Assembly: GCF_049739465.1 (NCBI RefSeq) | Contig: NZ_JBMHHY010000014.1 | Span: 124,001-188,000, forward strand | Length of the DNA: 64,000 bases | Reading direction: 5' to 3' | DNA from: Embleya sp049739465 | Lineage (GTDB): Bacteria; Actinomycetota; Actinomycetes; Streptomycetales; Streptomycetaceae | Part shown: positions 25,601 through 34,272 of the stretch, one piece after another | Layout of the letters: each line of letters starts with the position of its first letter | How positions within the stretch are numbered: position 1 is the stretch's first letter | Translations under genes and position numbers: made by a program | The notes under the pieces: generated by a model | Told to the model about the DNA's origin: nothing | What the model saw: the letters and a program-made list of their open reading frames with translations, nothing else | Database searches by the model: none

Positions 25601-25844
25601 GCCGCCTGTCTATCCGATGGCCGGGCGTGGCCGGGAGGCGGGCGACCGGGCCGGACGGTCATATTTCACCCTTGTGCGTGAGGTTGACGGGTCGGTTGGA
25701 TGGATACCCGGGACGAGACAACCCTCGACCGAGCAGGCGCGGCCCCGGCGGGCCCGCGCATCCGTCGGCCGGAACACCGTCGGTTCACGAGCCCTCGGTC
25801 GACCGCGCGCCACCGACCGCCCGGAACCAGCAAAGGAAGCCACG
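25601..25844. promoter_or_regulatory. Divergent promoter region between PemK-like gene and peptide/CbiX cassette
   Basis: A 244-bp gene-free stretch with relatively AT-rich patches (GTCATATTTCACC near 25658 and TTGACG at 25684-25689). I see no B12-riboswitch core (no GCCACTG-type box) and no clear inverted repeat. Promoter assignment is by position only. Confidence 0.3.
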
Positions 25845-25937
25845 ATGCACCCCGAACCACACGAATTCGCCGAGCTCATCGCATCGGGACCGGCCGCTGC
25901 CGGGCGGTTGCCCGGCGCCGACCCGATCGGCGGTTGA
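25845..25937 (+). CDS. 30-residue peptide, first gene of the CbiX/UreB-like cassette
   Basis: This short ORF begins MHPEPHEFAELIASG and ends GRLPGADPIGG. AAAGGAAG sits seven bases before the ATG, one of the better Shine-Dalgarno sites nearby. Its stop is three bases before the GTG of the chelatase gene, so translation is likely coupled. The N-terminus has two histidines and two glutamates within eight residues, and the C-terminus is Gly/Pro-rich and ends in GG. It could be a metal-binding peptide, a coupling leader or a precursor peptide. I do not recognise it. Confidence 0.55.
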   Translation: MHPEPHEFAELIASGPAAAGRLPGADPIGG

Positions 25938-25940
25938 GCC

Positions 25941-26720
25941 GTGGCGGAGCGGGTGGCGGTGGTGGCGGTCGGCGGGCATGAGAGCGCACACGGCGCGGCG
26001 TTGCCCGGAGTGCTCGGCCCCGAGGTGACCTCGGTCGCCGGGGGCCGGCAACTGCGGCACGCGGTGGGCGCGTTGCTTGCCGCCGGGGCGGATCGGGTGT
26101 GCGTGGTGCCGATCACGCTCGGGCGGGACGCGGCGCTGGTCGCGGACACCGCGCGGACGCTGCTCACCCTGCCCCCGGCGGAGCGGGACCGGGTGGTGCT
26201 GGCCCGGCCGTTCGCCGGTACGGAACAGCTCACCGGTTGGCTGCGGGCCGCCGCCGCGCGGGTGCCGGCCCGGGCCGCGCTGCTGGTGACGGCGCCGGCG
26301 GGGGACGCGCACGAGGATGCGGAGTTGTACCGGATCGCGCGCCTGGTGTGGCAGCACGGCCCGCACCGGATCGTCGAGGTCGCACTCCTCGGCGGTGACC
26401 CGGACCTGGGCCGCGCCCTGGAACGTTGCCGGGTGCTCGGCGCGGCCCGCACCATCGCGCTGCCCGCCTCGTTCGTGCTGCCCGCGGTCCCCGGAACGGC
26501 CCCGCTGCTCACCGCACCGGCGGCGGCCGGCGTCCTGGCCGCGCGGGTCGGTGCGGCCATGGAGCGCTTGCACACCCTCGGCGACGACGGCCTGGCGACG
26601 GCCCGCGCGCACCGGCCCGTACACACCCACCCCGACGGCCCGGCGCCCGACCACCGCCATGCGCTCGGCCGCGCGCACGGCCGCGAGTTCGTACACGCGT
26701 CCCCGTTCCCCGTCGCCTGA
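25941..26720 (+). CDS. CbiX-like sirohydrochlorin-type chelatase
   Basis: This 259-residue protein resembles CbiX/SirB class II chelatases, which insert Co, Ni or Fe into sirohydrochlorin. The N-terminus VAVVAVGGHESAHG carries the usual catalytic histidine position. Then follow LLAAGADRVCVVPITLGRDA and a second His-bearing segment, APAGDAHEDAELYRIARLV. The C-terminus is histidine-rich (HRPVHTHPDGPAPDHRHALG), as in some metal-storing CbiX proteins. GTG start is three bases after the 30-residue peptide; the urease-beta-like gene follows 16 bases later. No other cobalamin or sirohaem genes are in the window, so the product may differ from B12. Confidence 0.72.
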   Translation: MAERVAVVAVGGHESAHGAALPGVLGPEVTSVAGGRQLRHAVGALLAAGADRVCVVPITLGRDAALVADTARTLLTLPPAERDRVVLARPFAGTEQLTGWLRAAAARVPARAALLVTAPAGDAHEDAELYRIARLVWQHGPHRIVEVALLGGDPDLGRALERCRVLGAARTIALPASFVLPAVPGTAPLLTAPAAAGVLAARVGAAMERLHTLGDDGLATARAHRPVHTHPDGPAPDHRHALGRAHGREFVHASPFPVA

Positions 26721-26736
26721 CCCGGAGGGCGATCCC

Positions 26737-27261
26737 ATGGCCATGCCCCGGCACGCCGACCCGGCCGGACCGGCGCCGGATCGGCGCACGCTGACCGTCG
26801 TGGTCCGCAACACCGGCGACCGCACCGTGCGCGTCGGCTCGCACTACCACTTCTTCGAGGTCGACCCGGCACTGTCCTTCGCCCGGGCGGCGACCTTCGG
26901 CATGCGGCCGAACATCCCGGCGGGCAGCACACTTCGCGTCGCCCCGGGCGACGCGGCCGAGGTGGACCTGTGCGCGTTCACCGGCGCGGGCCGGATGGTC
27001 GGCTACCGCGCCGTGCGCACCGGCCGGCCGACCCCGCCACGCCCGAACGACGCCGGCGCGCGGGCGGCGTCGCCGCGAACGGCGGCCGGCCGGACCCTCG
27101 TTGCCGGCCCACGGCCCACGACGGGACCGGCTCCGCGCAAACCGGGCGCCGGGCCGCCGAGCAAACCCTCACCCGCGCCACGAGCCCCGCGCCCGGCGCC
27201 CCGCCGAGGTGCTGCGGGCGAAACCCGTCCCGGCCTGCCCGAGCGTGGCGCACCCTCGTAG
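26737..27261 (+). CDS. Orphan urease beta-subunit-like protein with a disordered basic tail
   Basis: The first roughly 100 residues match urease subunit beta: VVRNTGDRTVRVGSHYHFFE, PALSFARAATFGMRPNIPAG and VDLCAFTGAGRMVGYRA. In urease this small subunit helps form the nickel enzyme with alpha and gamma; no alpha, gamma or accessory genes are here. The remaining about 75 residues are Pro/Arg/Ala-rich and probably disordered. GGAGG precedes the ATG at 26737. It is the third gene of the cassette and ends two bases before the convergent NUDIX gene. A structural or carrier role linked to the CbiX product is possible but unproven. Confidence 0.75.
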   Translation: MAMPRHADPAGPAPDRRTLTVVVRNTGDRTVRVGSHYHFFEVDPALSFARAATFGMRPNIPAGSTLRVAPGDAAEVDLCAFTGAGRMVGYRAVRTGRPTPPRPNDAGARAASPRTAAGRTLVAGPRPTTGPAPRKPGAGPPSKPSPAPRAPRPAPRRGAAGETRPGLPERGAPS

Positions 27262-27263
27262 TG

Positions 27264-27704
27264 CTATCGGCTGCGGTCCTGCCACTCCCGAAACAGCGCC
27301 AACCCGGCCCCGCACTGCGAGTGCAGCGGGGCCGGCAGCGCGTCCGGCGCGAACCACTCCAGCGCGTCGAACTTGCGCGGCTCGCCGATCGCGACCCGGT
27401 CCGGATCGACCCGCACCGCGAACACCACCGCGACCCAGTGCGAGGCGATCGGTTCCCCGCGCAACACGTTGCGCACCCCGAGCTGCTCGATCGAGCGGGC
27501 CTCGACGGCGTACTCCTCGCGCACTTCGCGCGTCACCGCCGCCTCGAACGTCTCACCCCACTCCAGCGCACCCGCGCCGGTGTCCCACGTGCCCGCCTCG
27601 TCGCGCGCGGCGCTCGATCGGCGGGCCGGCAACACCCGACCGGCGCCGTCGTGGCAGATGAAGGCACACGACACGGAGGGGCCGGCCGGCCGGTTCGCCG
27701 TCAT
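27264..27704 (-). CDS. NUDIX hydrolase
   Basis: The 146-residue protein has a Nudix box spread over GALEWGETFEAAVTREVREE, with a Tyr-Ala-Val where the family usually has x-Gly-hydrophobic. These enzymes cleave nucleoside diphosphates linked to another group. The N-terminus begins SVSCAFICHDGAGRVLPARR. Its ATG overlaps the HAD stop by one base (TGATG), so it is co-translated with that phosphatase-like gene; the two may act on related nucleotide or sugar phosphates. Confidence 0.88.
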   Translation of the reverse strand: MTANRPAGPSVSCAFICHDGAGRVLPARRSSAARDEAGTWDTGAGALEWGETFEAAVTREVREEYAVEARSIEQLGVRNVLRGEPIASHWVAVVFAVRVDPDRVAIGEPRKFDALEWFAPDALPAPLHSQCGAGLALFREWQDRSR

Positions 27705-28420
27705 CAGAAGTGCTTCAGCAACTCGGGGAACGCGGTCAGGGTCAGCACCCGGTCGTCGAGCGGATCCAGCTCGCTCTGCTCCAGGACCCAGGTGTGCGCG
27801 TTGGGGATGAACACCGCGCCCAGACCCGCGCCGCGCGCGGGCAGGATGTCCGACTTGGGGGAGTTCCCGATCATCCACGTGGTGGCCGGCACCAGGTCGT
27901 GCGCGCGGGTCAGGTCCAGGTAGGCGTCGACGCCCTTCTCCGGCACGATGTGCGTGCTGCGGAAGTGGTGGGCCAGTGCCGACGCGTCGATCTTGCGCTG
28001 CTGCTCCTCGGTGTCGCCCTTGGTGAGCAACATCAGGTCGTGCCGGGCGCCGAGCGTGGTGAGCGTCTCGACCACGCCGGGCACGAGTTCGACCCGGTTC
28101 CGCAGGAGTACGACCGCCAACTCGTCGATGTGGCGCAGTTCCGCGTCGGTGGCCGGGCGGGCGTTCAGCCGCTCCAGGGTCTCACCCAGGCTGCGGACGA
28201 ACACCTTGCTGCCGTAGCCGTGGGTGAGCGCGTTCGCGGCCTCGACCTCGTCCAGGAGCGACCGGACCCGGGTCCGGTCCAGGGTGGGCCGGGCGACCCA
28301 GTCGAGGTAGGCGTCGATGACCCGCTCGAACAGGATGTTGTTCTCCCAGAGCGTGTCGTCCGCGTCGAAGATCAGCACCTGACGAGGGGAGCCCGTGGGC
28401 GTGTGCATGGTTCGATTCAT
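27704..28420 (-). CDS. HAD superfamily hydrolase
   Basis: This 238-residue HAD phosphohydrolase has motif I VLIFDADDTLWENN (nucleophile Asp, acid Asp), motif II LMLLTKGDTEEQQ, the Lys in IVPEKGVDAYL and motif IV WMIGNSPKSDILPA. The DDTLWE form is typical of YjjG-like or phosphoglycolate-like phosphatases. An alternative ATG four codons in (28408) is also possible; a TAGGAT -10 lies about 30 bases upstream. It is the first gene of the HAD-NUDIX pair. Confidence 0.88.
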   Translation of the reverse strand: MNRTMHTPTGSPRQVLIFDADDTLWENNILFERVIDAYLDWVARPTLDRTRVRSLLDEVEAANALTHGYGSKVFVRSLGETLERLNARPATDAELRHIDELAVVLLRNRVELVPGVVETLTTLGARHDLMLLTKGDTEEQQRKIDASALAHHFRSTHIVPEKGVDAYLDLTRAHDLVPATTWMIGNSPKSDILPARGAGLGAVFIPNAHTWVLEQSELDPLDDRVLTLTAFPELLKHF

Positions 28421-28475
28421 CCCTGTCCGATCGGCGACACTGCGGCGCTCATCCTAGGGCGAGTGCCGGCCGAGA

Positions 28476-29309
28476 TCATCGGGATATCCGACCCGCGGGC
28501 GGCCCCTGGATCGGGCCGTCGGACCCCGCGTGGTCGGGCGCCGCGTCGAGTTCCGCGAGCAGTGCCCGGGCCCGGTGCGCGGCCTCGGCGGCCAGCGACT
28601 CCAGCACACCGGCCGGGATCCCGGGCGCGGGCGCGACCCGGAGCAGTACGGCGGGTTCGCGCACCGGCGGCGGATCGGCGGGCAACGTGTCGGCCGGTCG
28701 GTACGCGTCCCGGGCGGCCACCCCCACCGCGCCGGCCCGCGCCGACCGCTCGCGCAACCGGTCCAGGAAGTCCCGCTCGTCCCGCCCGCGCAGCAGGAAC
28801 AACACGAACGGATCCGCGTCCAGCAGCCAGGCCGCCTGATAGCCCAGCGCGGCGGCATGCCGACAGGGCAACTCCCAGCCGGGACAGCCGCATTCGGTGT
28901 CCAACTCGCCGATCTCCGGGAGCAGCGGCAGCTCGGCGTCCGCAGCGGCGGCGACCAGGTCGCGCGGCAGGTCCCGATCGAGCAGCGCGGCCAGATGCCC
29001 GGCCCGCGCGCCCACCTCGTCCAGCAGTCGGGCCCAGCCCGCGTCGTCGAACGGCTCGACGCGCAGCTCGGTCCGATACCGCGCGCCGTCCGTGTCGGCC
29101 ACCGACGCGACGATCCGGCCCGGCCCGACGGTGATCGCGCCGACCAGCCCGGAGTTTGCGTACGTCCGCCCCCGGCGCAGCGGCTCGTGCGCCAGCGCGG
29201 CGCCCTCAAGCACGTCCGTCCAGGCACGGCCCCACCAGGTGACCGCGCCGATGCCACGGGCCCGGCGCGGCGCGAACGCGGGGAAGGTACGGGCGGATTC
29301 GGCGGTCAT
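28476..29309 (-). CDS. SWIM zinc-finger protein
   Basis: The 277-residue protein has a SWIM motif, CGCPGWELPCRH (C-x-C-x7-C-x-H), in the middle, preceded by WWGRAWTDVLEGAALAHEPL, typical of bacterial SWIM proteins. SWIM domains bind DNA or proteins and often accompany SNF2 ATPases. The ATG overlaps the stop of the SNF2 gene (ATGA). It is probably part of a three-gene unit with that ATPase and the 659-residue unknown protein. Confidence 0.88.
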   Translation of the reverse strand: MTAESARTFPAFAPRRARGIGAVTWWGRAWTDVLEGAALAHEPLRRGRTYANSGLVGAITVGPGRIVASVADTDGARYRTELRVEPFDDAGWARLLDEVGARAGHLAALLDRDLPRDLVAAAADAELPLLPEIGELDTECGCPGWELPCRHAAALGYQAAWLLDADPFVLFLLRGRDERDFLDRLRERSARAGAVGVAARDAYRPADTLPADPPPVREPAVLLRVAPAPGIPAGVLESLAAEAAHRARALLAELDAAPDHAGSDGPIQGPPAGRISR

Positions 29310-32251
29310 CGGGCACTCCTGAGCTCGACCAGGTCCGCGAGTTGTGTGTCGGAGAGTTCGGTCAGCGCGGCCTCGCCGCCGGCGAGCACCGAGTCGGCGA
29401 GCGTGCGCTTGTCGCGCAACATCTCGGCGATCCGGTCCTCGATGGTGCCCTCGGCGATGAACCGGTGCACCTGGACCGGCCGCATCTGGCCGATCCGGTA
29501 CGCACGGTCGGTGGCCTGCTCCTCGACGGCCGGGTTCCACCAGCGGTCGTAGTGCACGACATGGTCGGCACGGGTGAGATTGAGCCCGGTGCCGGCCGCC
29601 TTGAGGGAGAGCAGGAACACCGGTACCTCGCCGGCCTGGAAGCGGTCGACCAGCTCTTCGCGGCGGGCGGGCGTGGTGCCGCCGTGCAGGAGGTGATTGC
29701 CGATGCCGCGCGCGTCCAGATGCTTTGCGAGCAGCCGGGCCATGGTCACATATTGGGTGAAGACCAGCACCGCGCCGTCCTCGGCGAGGATGGTGTCGAG
29801 GAGTTCGTCGAGCAGTTCCAGCTTGCCGGAGCGGCCGTCCAGGCGGGGATCGTGCTCCTTGAGGTATTGCGCCGGGTGGTTGCAGATCTGTTTGAGGCCG
29901 GTGAGCAGCCGGACGATCCGCCCGCGCCGGGCCATCCCCTCGGCGTCGCGCAATTCGGCCAGCGCCTCGCGCACCGCCGCCTCGTACAGCCCGACCTGCT
30001 CGCGGGTGAGCGAGACCGGCTGATCGGTCTCGGTCTTGGCGGGCAACTCGGGCGCGATGCCCGGGTCGGACTTGCGCCGGCGGAGCAGGAACGGCGCGAC
30101 CAGCCGGGCGAGCCGCTCGGCGGTCGGCCCGTCCCGATCCGCCTCCACCGGCTTGACCCAGCGGCGTCGGAACGCGGCCGCGTTGCCCAACAGGCCCGGG
30201 GTGGTCCAGTCGAGGATGGCCCACAGTTCGACCAGCCGGTTCTCCACCGGCGTGCCGGTCAGCGCGATCCGGGCCCGGGCGGGGATGCGGCGCAGTGCCT
30301 TGGCGGTGGCGGACGTGTGGTTCTTGACGTGTTGCGCCTCGTCGGCGACCACCAGGCCCCACGGCACCTCGGCCAGGTCCGCCGCGTCCCGGCGCATCGT
30401 GCCGTAGGTGGTCAGCACGAATCCGGCGTCGAGGTCGGCCAGGGTGCGGGCGCCGCCGTGGAAGCGGCGCACCGGGGTGCCGGGGGCGAACCGGCGGATC
30501 TCCCGCTCCCAGTTGCCGAGCAGCGAGGCCGGGCAGACCACCAGGGTCGGCCCCGCGTCGGCGGGATCGGCCGGGTGCTCGGCGCGGTGCAGGTGCAGCG
30601 CGATCAGCGTGACGGTCTTGCCCAGGCCCATGTCGTCGGCCAGGCAACCACCCAGGCCGAGCGCGGTCATCCGGTCCAGCCAGTGCAGGCCGCGCAACTG
30701 GTAGTCGCGCAGCGTCGCGGCGAGCGTGGCGGGCGGCCCGATCGGCTCGCCCGCGTCCGGGTCGGCGATCCGCGCACGCAGTTCGTCCAGCCATGCCGAG
30801 GTGGCCACCTCGAGCCGCCGGCCCTCGACCTCGGCGGTGCCGGTCAGCGCCGCGGTCAGCGCCTCGATCGGGGTCAGCGACTTGATCGAGCGGTTGCGGG
30901 CCTTGGCCACCAGGGTCGGATCGACCACCACCCACCGGTCGCGCAGCCGCACCACCGGCCGGTGCGACTCGGCCAGCGCGTCCAGTTCGGCGGCGGTCAA
31001 CGGCTCGCCGCCGAGCGCGAGTTGCCAGTCGAAGCCGAGTGTGGTGTGGCCGCCGAGGAAGGCGCGCAGGTCCCGGGGTGCGTGCTCGTCGGCGCCGAGC
31101 ACGGCCCTGGCGGTCAGATCGCGGATCAGCTCGCGCGGCCAGTGCACCTCGACGCCGGCCGCGGCCAGCCGGGCGGTCGCCGCACCGAGCAGCGCGCCGA
31201 GGTCGTCGTCGCCGACCACCACCCGGTCCGGCACACCGGCGCCAAGCAGCGGCTCCAGGGCGGGCCACACCCGCGCGGCCCGGCGCAGCGCGAGCAGCAC
31301 GTCCCGCCGGGCGCGGTCGCCGAACCGGGGATCGGTGCCGGTCCACAGGGTGTCCGCGTCGATCACCACACCCGGGTCGGCGAGCGAGTGCACCTGGACC
31401 ACGGCCCGAAACGGCGCGTGGGCCACGTCGTACGTCTCCAGGCGCAGCGAGATCCGCACGCCCGTGTCGATCCCGGCGGCCACCTCGTCCGACCACCCGC
31501 GCAGCGCGGGCAGCCGGTGCGGCTCGGCGCCGGCGAACGCGGTGCTCCCGTTCGCCCGCGGCGCGGCGGCGGTGCGCGGCATGGTGTCGGCGACCGCGTC
31601 CAGGAAGGCCTGGACCAACGGAGCCGCCTCGGGCAACAGCCCGCCGCCGGCGGTCGGGATCGCCCGCGCCTCGCCCGGCATCGCGTCGGCGAGCGCCCGC
31701 ACCCGGTCCACGTCGGCGGCGTCCAGCGGCCCGGCCCGCCACGCGTCGTGGTCCTGGGGGGACAGGCCGGGCACCATCCGTCCGCGCGCCACCAGTTGCA
31801 GGGCGAGCACGGTGGCCGCGCCCCAGAACGCCGCCGCCGGATGCGCGTCGGCGGCCCGGCGGGCCCGGGAGAGCAGCCGCACCGCGTCGGCGACCGGCAC
31901 TCGTACGGCGGGGTGGGTGTGCTCGGTGCCGTCGGCGGCGAGCACGGTGATCGTGTCGGGGCCGCCGGGGTACGGCCAGAACGCGACGGTGCCGGCGCGT
32001 GGCGGATCGGCCGGGGCGAAGGTGGCCGCGTGTCGGATCAGTTCGGTCGGGGCGGGCGTGCTGCGGGTGGCGATGTTCGCTGCTCCTGGGTCGTCGGGCG
32101 CGCCGCGGGGCGCCGGGCTCGCCCGCCACTCTCTCGTCCCGACGCGGACCAGCTTCGCCTCGGGCAACTCCGTATGCCGTACCGTACAACATCCGGAGTC
32201 GCCCTCGTACGGCGTACCCAATTCCTCTCGGCGGTCAGGCCGGTCCCGCAC
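29306..32251 (-). CDS. SNF2-family DNA-dependent ATPase
   Basis: This large protein (981 residues from GTG 32251) has a C-terminal SNF2 engine: LRDYQLRGLHWLDRM, Walker A LADDMGLGKTVTLIAL (about residue 540), the VVADEAQHVKN box, LTGTPVENRLVELW, then VLVFTQYVTMARL and AYRIGQMRPVQVHRF. The N-terminal half is an uncharacterised SNF2-associated domain. The start is uncertain: no ATG fits, and GTG 32251 overlaps the upstream gene by 17 bases; the true start may lie nearer the APTELIRHAATFAPAD segment. SNF2 engines remodel protein-DNA complexes and appear in some defence systems (for example DISARM). Confidence 0.9.
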   Translation of the reverse strand: MRDRPDRREELGTPYEGDSGCCTVRHTELPEAKLVRVGTREWRASPAPRGAPDDPGAANIATRSTPAPTELIRHAATFAPADPPRAGTVAFWPYPGGPDTITVLAADGTEHTHPAVRVPVADAVRLLSRARRAADAHPAAAFWGAATVLALQLVARGRMVPGLSPQDHDAWRAGPLDAADVDRVRALADAMPGEARAIPTAGGGLLPEAAPLVQAFLDAVADTMPRTAAAPRANGSTAFAGAEPHRLPALRGWSDEVAAGIDTGVRISLRLETYDVAHAPFRAVVQVHSLADPGVVIDADTLWTGTDPRFGDRARRDVLLALRRAARVWPALEPLLGAGVPDRVVVGDDDLGALLGAATARLAAAGVEVHWPRELIRDLTARAVLGADEHAPRDLRAFLGGHTTLGFDWQLALGGEPLTAAELDALAESHRPVVRLRDRWVVVDPTLVAKARNRSIKSLTPIEALTAALTGTAEVEGRRLEVATSAWLDELRARIADPDAGEPIGPPATLAATLRDYQLRGLHWLDRMTALGLGGCLADDMGLGKTVTLIALHLHRAEHPADPADAGPTLVVCPASLLGNWEREIRRFAPGTPVRRFHGGARTLADLDAGFVLTTYGTMRRDAADLAEVPWGLVVADEAQHVKNHTSATAKALRRIPARARIALTGTPVENRLVELWAILDWTTPGLLGNAAAFRRRWVKPVEADRDGPTAERLARLVAPFLLRRRKSDPGIAPELPAKTETDQPVSLTREQVGLYEAAVREALAELRDAEGMARRGRIVRLLTGLKQICNHPAQYLKEHDPRLDGRSGKLELLDELLDTILAEDGAVLVFTQYVTMARLLAKHLDARGIGNHLLHGGTTPARREELVDRFQAGEVPVFLLSLKAAGTGLNLTRADHVVHYDRWWNPAVEEQATDRAYRIGQMRPVQVHRFIAEGTIEDRIAEMLRDKRTLADSVLAGGEAALTELSDTQLADLVELRSAR

Positions 32252-34214
32252 CCCGCTCGACCAGGTCCCACACGTGCGCGAACAACTCGGGCAGGGTCAG
32301 CTGCCAGGTGTCGCGGGCGGCCCAGACCTGGTCGCCGATCAACCGCACGCCGAGCACGTTCGCCTTCCACACCTCCATCGGCCACCACGGCTTGCGGGCC
32401 TTGGCCCAGCCGCCCGGCAGGAACACCCCGCGACCGGCCCGCGCCCGCTGGTCCGCGACCACCACCCCCGCGTCCAGGAGCGCCGCCGCCGCGTCCCGGT
32501 GCCGGGCGGCGGTCCACCCGTTCCACAGCCGAACCCGCCGATCCGTGGGCCGCTCCAGGGCGAGCAGTTGCAGATGGAGCGCGGCGGCGTCGTTGCCCAC
32601 CCCCAGCGCCTTGGCCACCCTTGCCACCGTCTCCGGCGCGCTTGCCGCCGGGTTGCTCTCGTACGCGCCGACCGGCAGCGCGTCGCCGGCCACCCGATCC
32701 AGCACCCGTGTGCACCAGTCGCCGCGCAACATGTCCACCGCATCGCGGACCGGCGAGCCGTTCGAGGCCAGCTCGCGCAGCAGCGCCGAGCGCTCGTCGT
32801 CGCCGTAGCGGGCGGGGCGGAAATACAGCCGCGTGCTCGGCTTCGGATCGCGTTCGGTGGGCTCCGCGCGGGTGGCGACGGTCAGGCCGTCGTCGAAACT
32901 CCGCGTCTCCAGCGGGAACCGCCCGACGAAGGGCCGATCCCCGAACCGGGCCCGCAGCTCGTCGAAGGAATTGCTGAAGCCCACGGTGTACCCGGCGTCC
33001 AACAGCAGCCCCGGATGCTCGAACCGGGCCCGCAGTTGCGCGACCACCGCGGGCAGCCCGGCGCGCACCGGGTCCCCGGCGGGCAGTTCGGCGTAGATGA
33101 TCGGCAGCGCGCCACCGATCGCCTTCAGGAACTCCTCGAACCAGCGGATCCCCTGCTCCTCGCTGGTGCAGTACGCCCCACCGAGCCCGTCCGCCAGCCA
33201 GGGATCGTGGTCCCGGCTGGTCAACTCGTGGGTGTCCGGGGCCAGGAAGGCCGCGCAGATCTGCGCGGCGGGGGTGTGCAGCGTGACGTGGTCCAGCTCG
33301 GCCAGTACCGCGATCGTCGCCTCCGGCGCGGCGACCGCGCGCCCGAACCGGTCCCGCCACGCGGCGCCGATCCGGCCGGCCAACGCATCCGGGCCGGTCG
33401 GCTCCCACAACTCGGCGGGGTCGTCGGGCAGGGCCCGGGCGAACAACTCCAGCCGGTCCGGTTCGGTCAGCCGACGCAACTCGTCGTAGCCGGCCGCGGC
33501 TTCGGCCTGACCGAGACCGAGCAGTCGGCGCTGCTCGGTGCTCAGCGGCTTGATCGTCCGGATCCCCCCGGCATCGCCGACCAGGACCAGCACGCTCGCC
33601 GCCCGGGACAGGCCGGTCGCCTCGGCAAGGCGCCGGGCCGCCGCCGGATCCCAGGGCATCGGGCCACGCTCGCGCACGAGTGCGACCAGCCGGCGAAGCT
33701 GCGCCGCGTCGCCCCAACCGCGCGGCACCTCGACCCAGTCGGTCGGCGTGCCGAACTCCGGCGGATCGGCGTCCCCGGCGCGCACCTGGAGCACCGCGCA
33801 GCGCCCGTCGTGCGGCCAAGAGGTGGCGACGGTGGCCCCTCGCTCGTCCCGCACCGCCTTGGCGTCGGCCCGCGCGGTCCCGATCCGCAACCGGGCCGTC
33901 GGATCCGCGAACACGGTCTCGGCCCAGACCTCGAGCAGGCCCAGCAGCGCCGCACGGTGTTCGGGCCCGGTCGAGGGCGCCGCCGCGCGCAGCGCGACGG
34001 CGCCGATCCGACCGATCAGCGCCGGCCAGGACCCGTCGCCGACGTATCCCGGCCCGTCCGCGTCGGCCGGCGGATCCCAACTGCCGGCCAGGTAGCCGGC
34101 GACCCGCTCGAAGCCCGTCGACACCTCTCGCTGCCACATCCCCATGCCGGTGAGCAGGCCGGACATCGCCCCGGGGAACCACGAGCCCCAGGGATCAACA
34201 GTCGTGTTTGCCAT
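32235..34214 (-). CDS. Unknown 659-residue protein upstream of SNF2/SWIM genes
   Basis: I do not recognise this protein. It has no signal peptide or membrane segment. Trp- and Gly-rich motifs appear at the N-terminus (DPWGSWFPGAMSGLLTGMG), and the C-terminal part has LWNGWTAARHRDAAAALLDA and WAKARKPWWPMEVWKANVLG. Codon GC3 is high, and it ends inside the putative start of the SNF2 gene, so it is very likely the first gene of the same operon. The tryptophan-rich C-terminal segment suggests a binding surface. Function should be considered together with the SNF2 and SWIM genes. Confidence 0.75.
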   Translation of the reverse strand: MANTTVDPWGSWFPGAMSGLLTGMGMWQREVSTGFERVAGYLAGSWDPPADADGPGYVGDGSWPALIGRIGAVALRAAAPSTGPEHRAALLGLLEVWAETVFADPTARLRIGTARADAKAVRDERGATVATSWPHDGRCAVLQVRAGDADPPEFGTPTDWVEVPRGWGDAAQLRRLVALVRERGPMPWDPAAARRLAEATGLSRAASVLVLVGDAGGIRTIKPLSTEQRRLLGLGQAEAAAGYDELRRLTEPDRLELFARALPDDPAELWEPTGPDALAGRIGAAWRDRFGRAVAAPEATIAVLAELDHVTLHTPAAQICAAFLAPDTHELTSRDHDPWLADGLGGAYCTSEEQGIRWFEEFLKAIGGALPIIYAELPAGDPVRAGLPAVVAQLRARFEHPGLLLDAGYTVGFSNSFDELRARFGDRPFVGRFPLETRSFDDGLTVATRAEPTERDPKPSTRLYFRPARYGDDERSALLRELASNGSPVRDAVDMLRGDWCTRVLDRVAGDALPVGAYESNPAASAPETVARVAKALGVGNDAAALHLQLLALERPTDRRVRLWNGWTAARHRDAAAALLDAGVVVADQRARAGRGVFLPGGWAKARKPWWPMEVWKANVLGVRLIGDQVWAARDTWQLTLPELFAHVWDLVERGAGPA

Positions 34215-34272
34215 GGGCCATCCCTATCGCGCCGCGCCGACGCCGCCCCGGCCGCCCCCGCCCCCGGCCCGG

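Noticed and set aside
25690..25844. Cobalamin riboswitch before the CbiX-like gene
   Set aside because: No B12-box-like GCCACTG core or suitable pairing was found.
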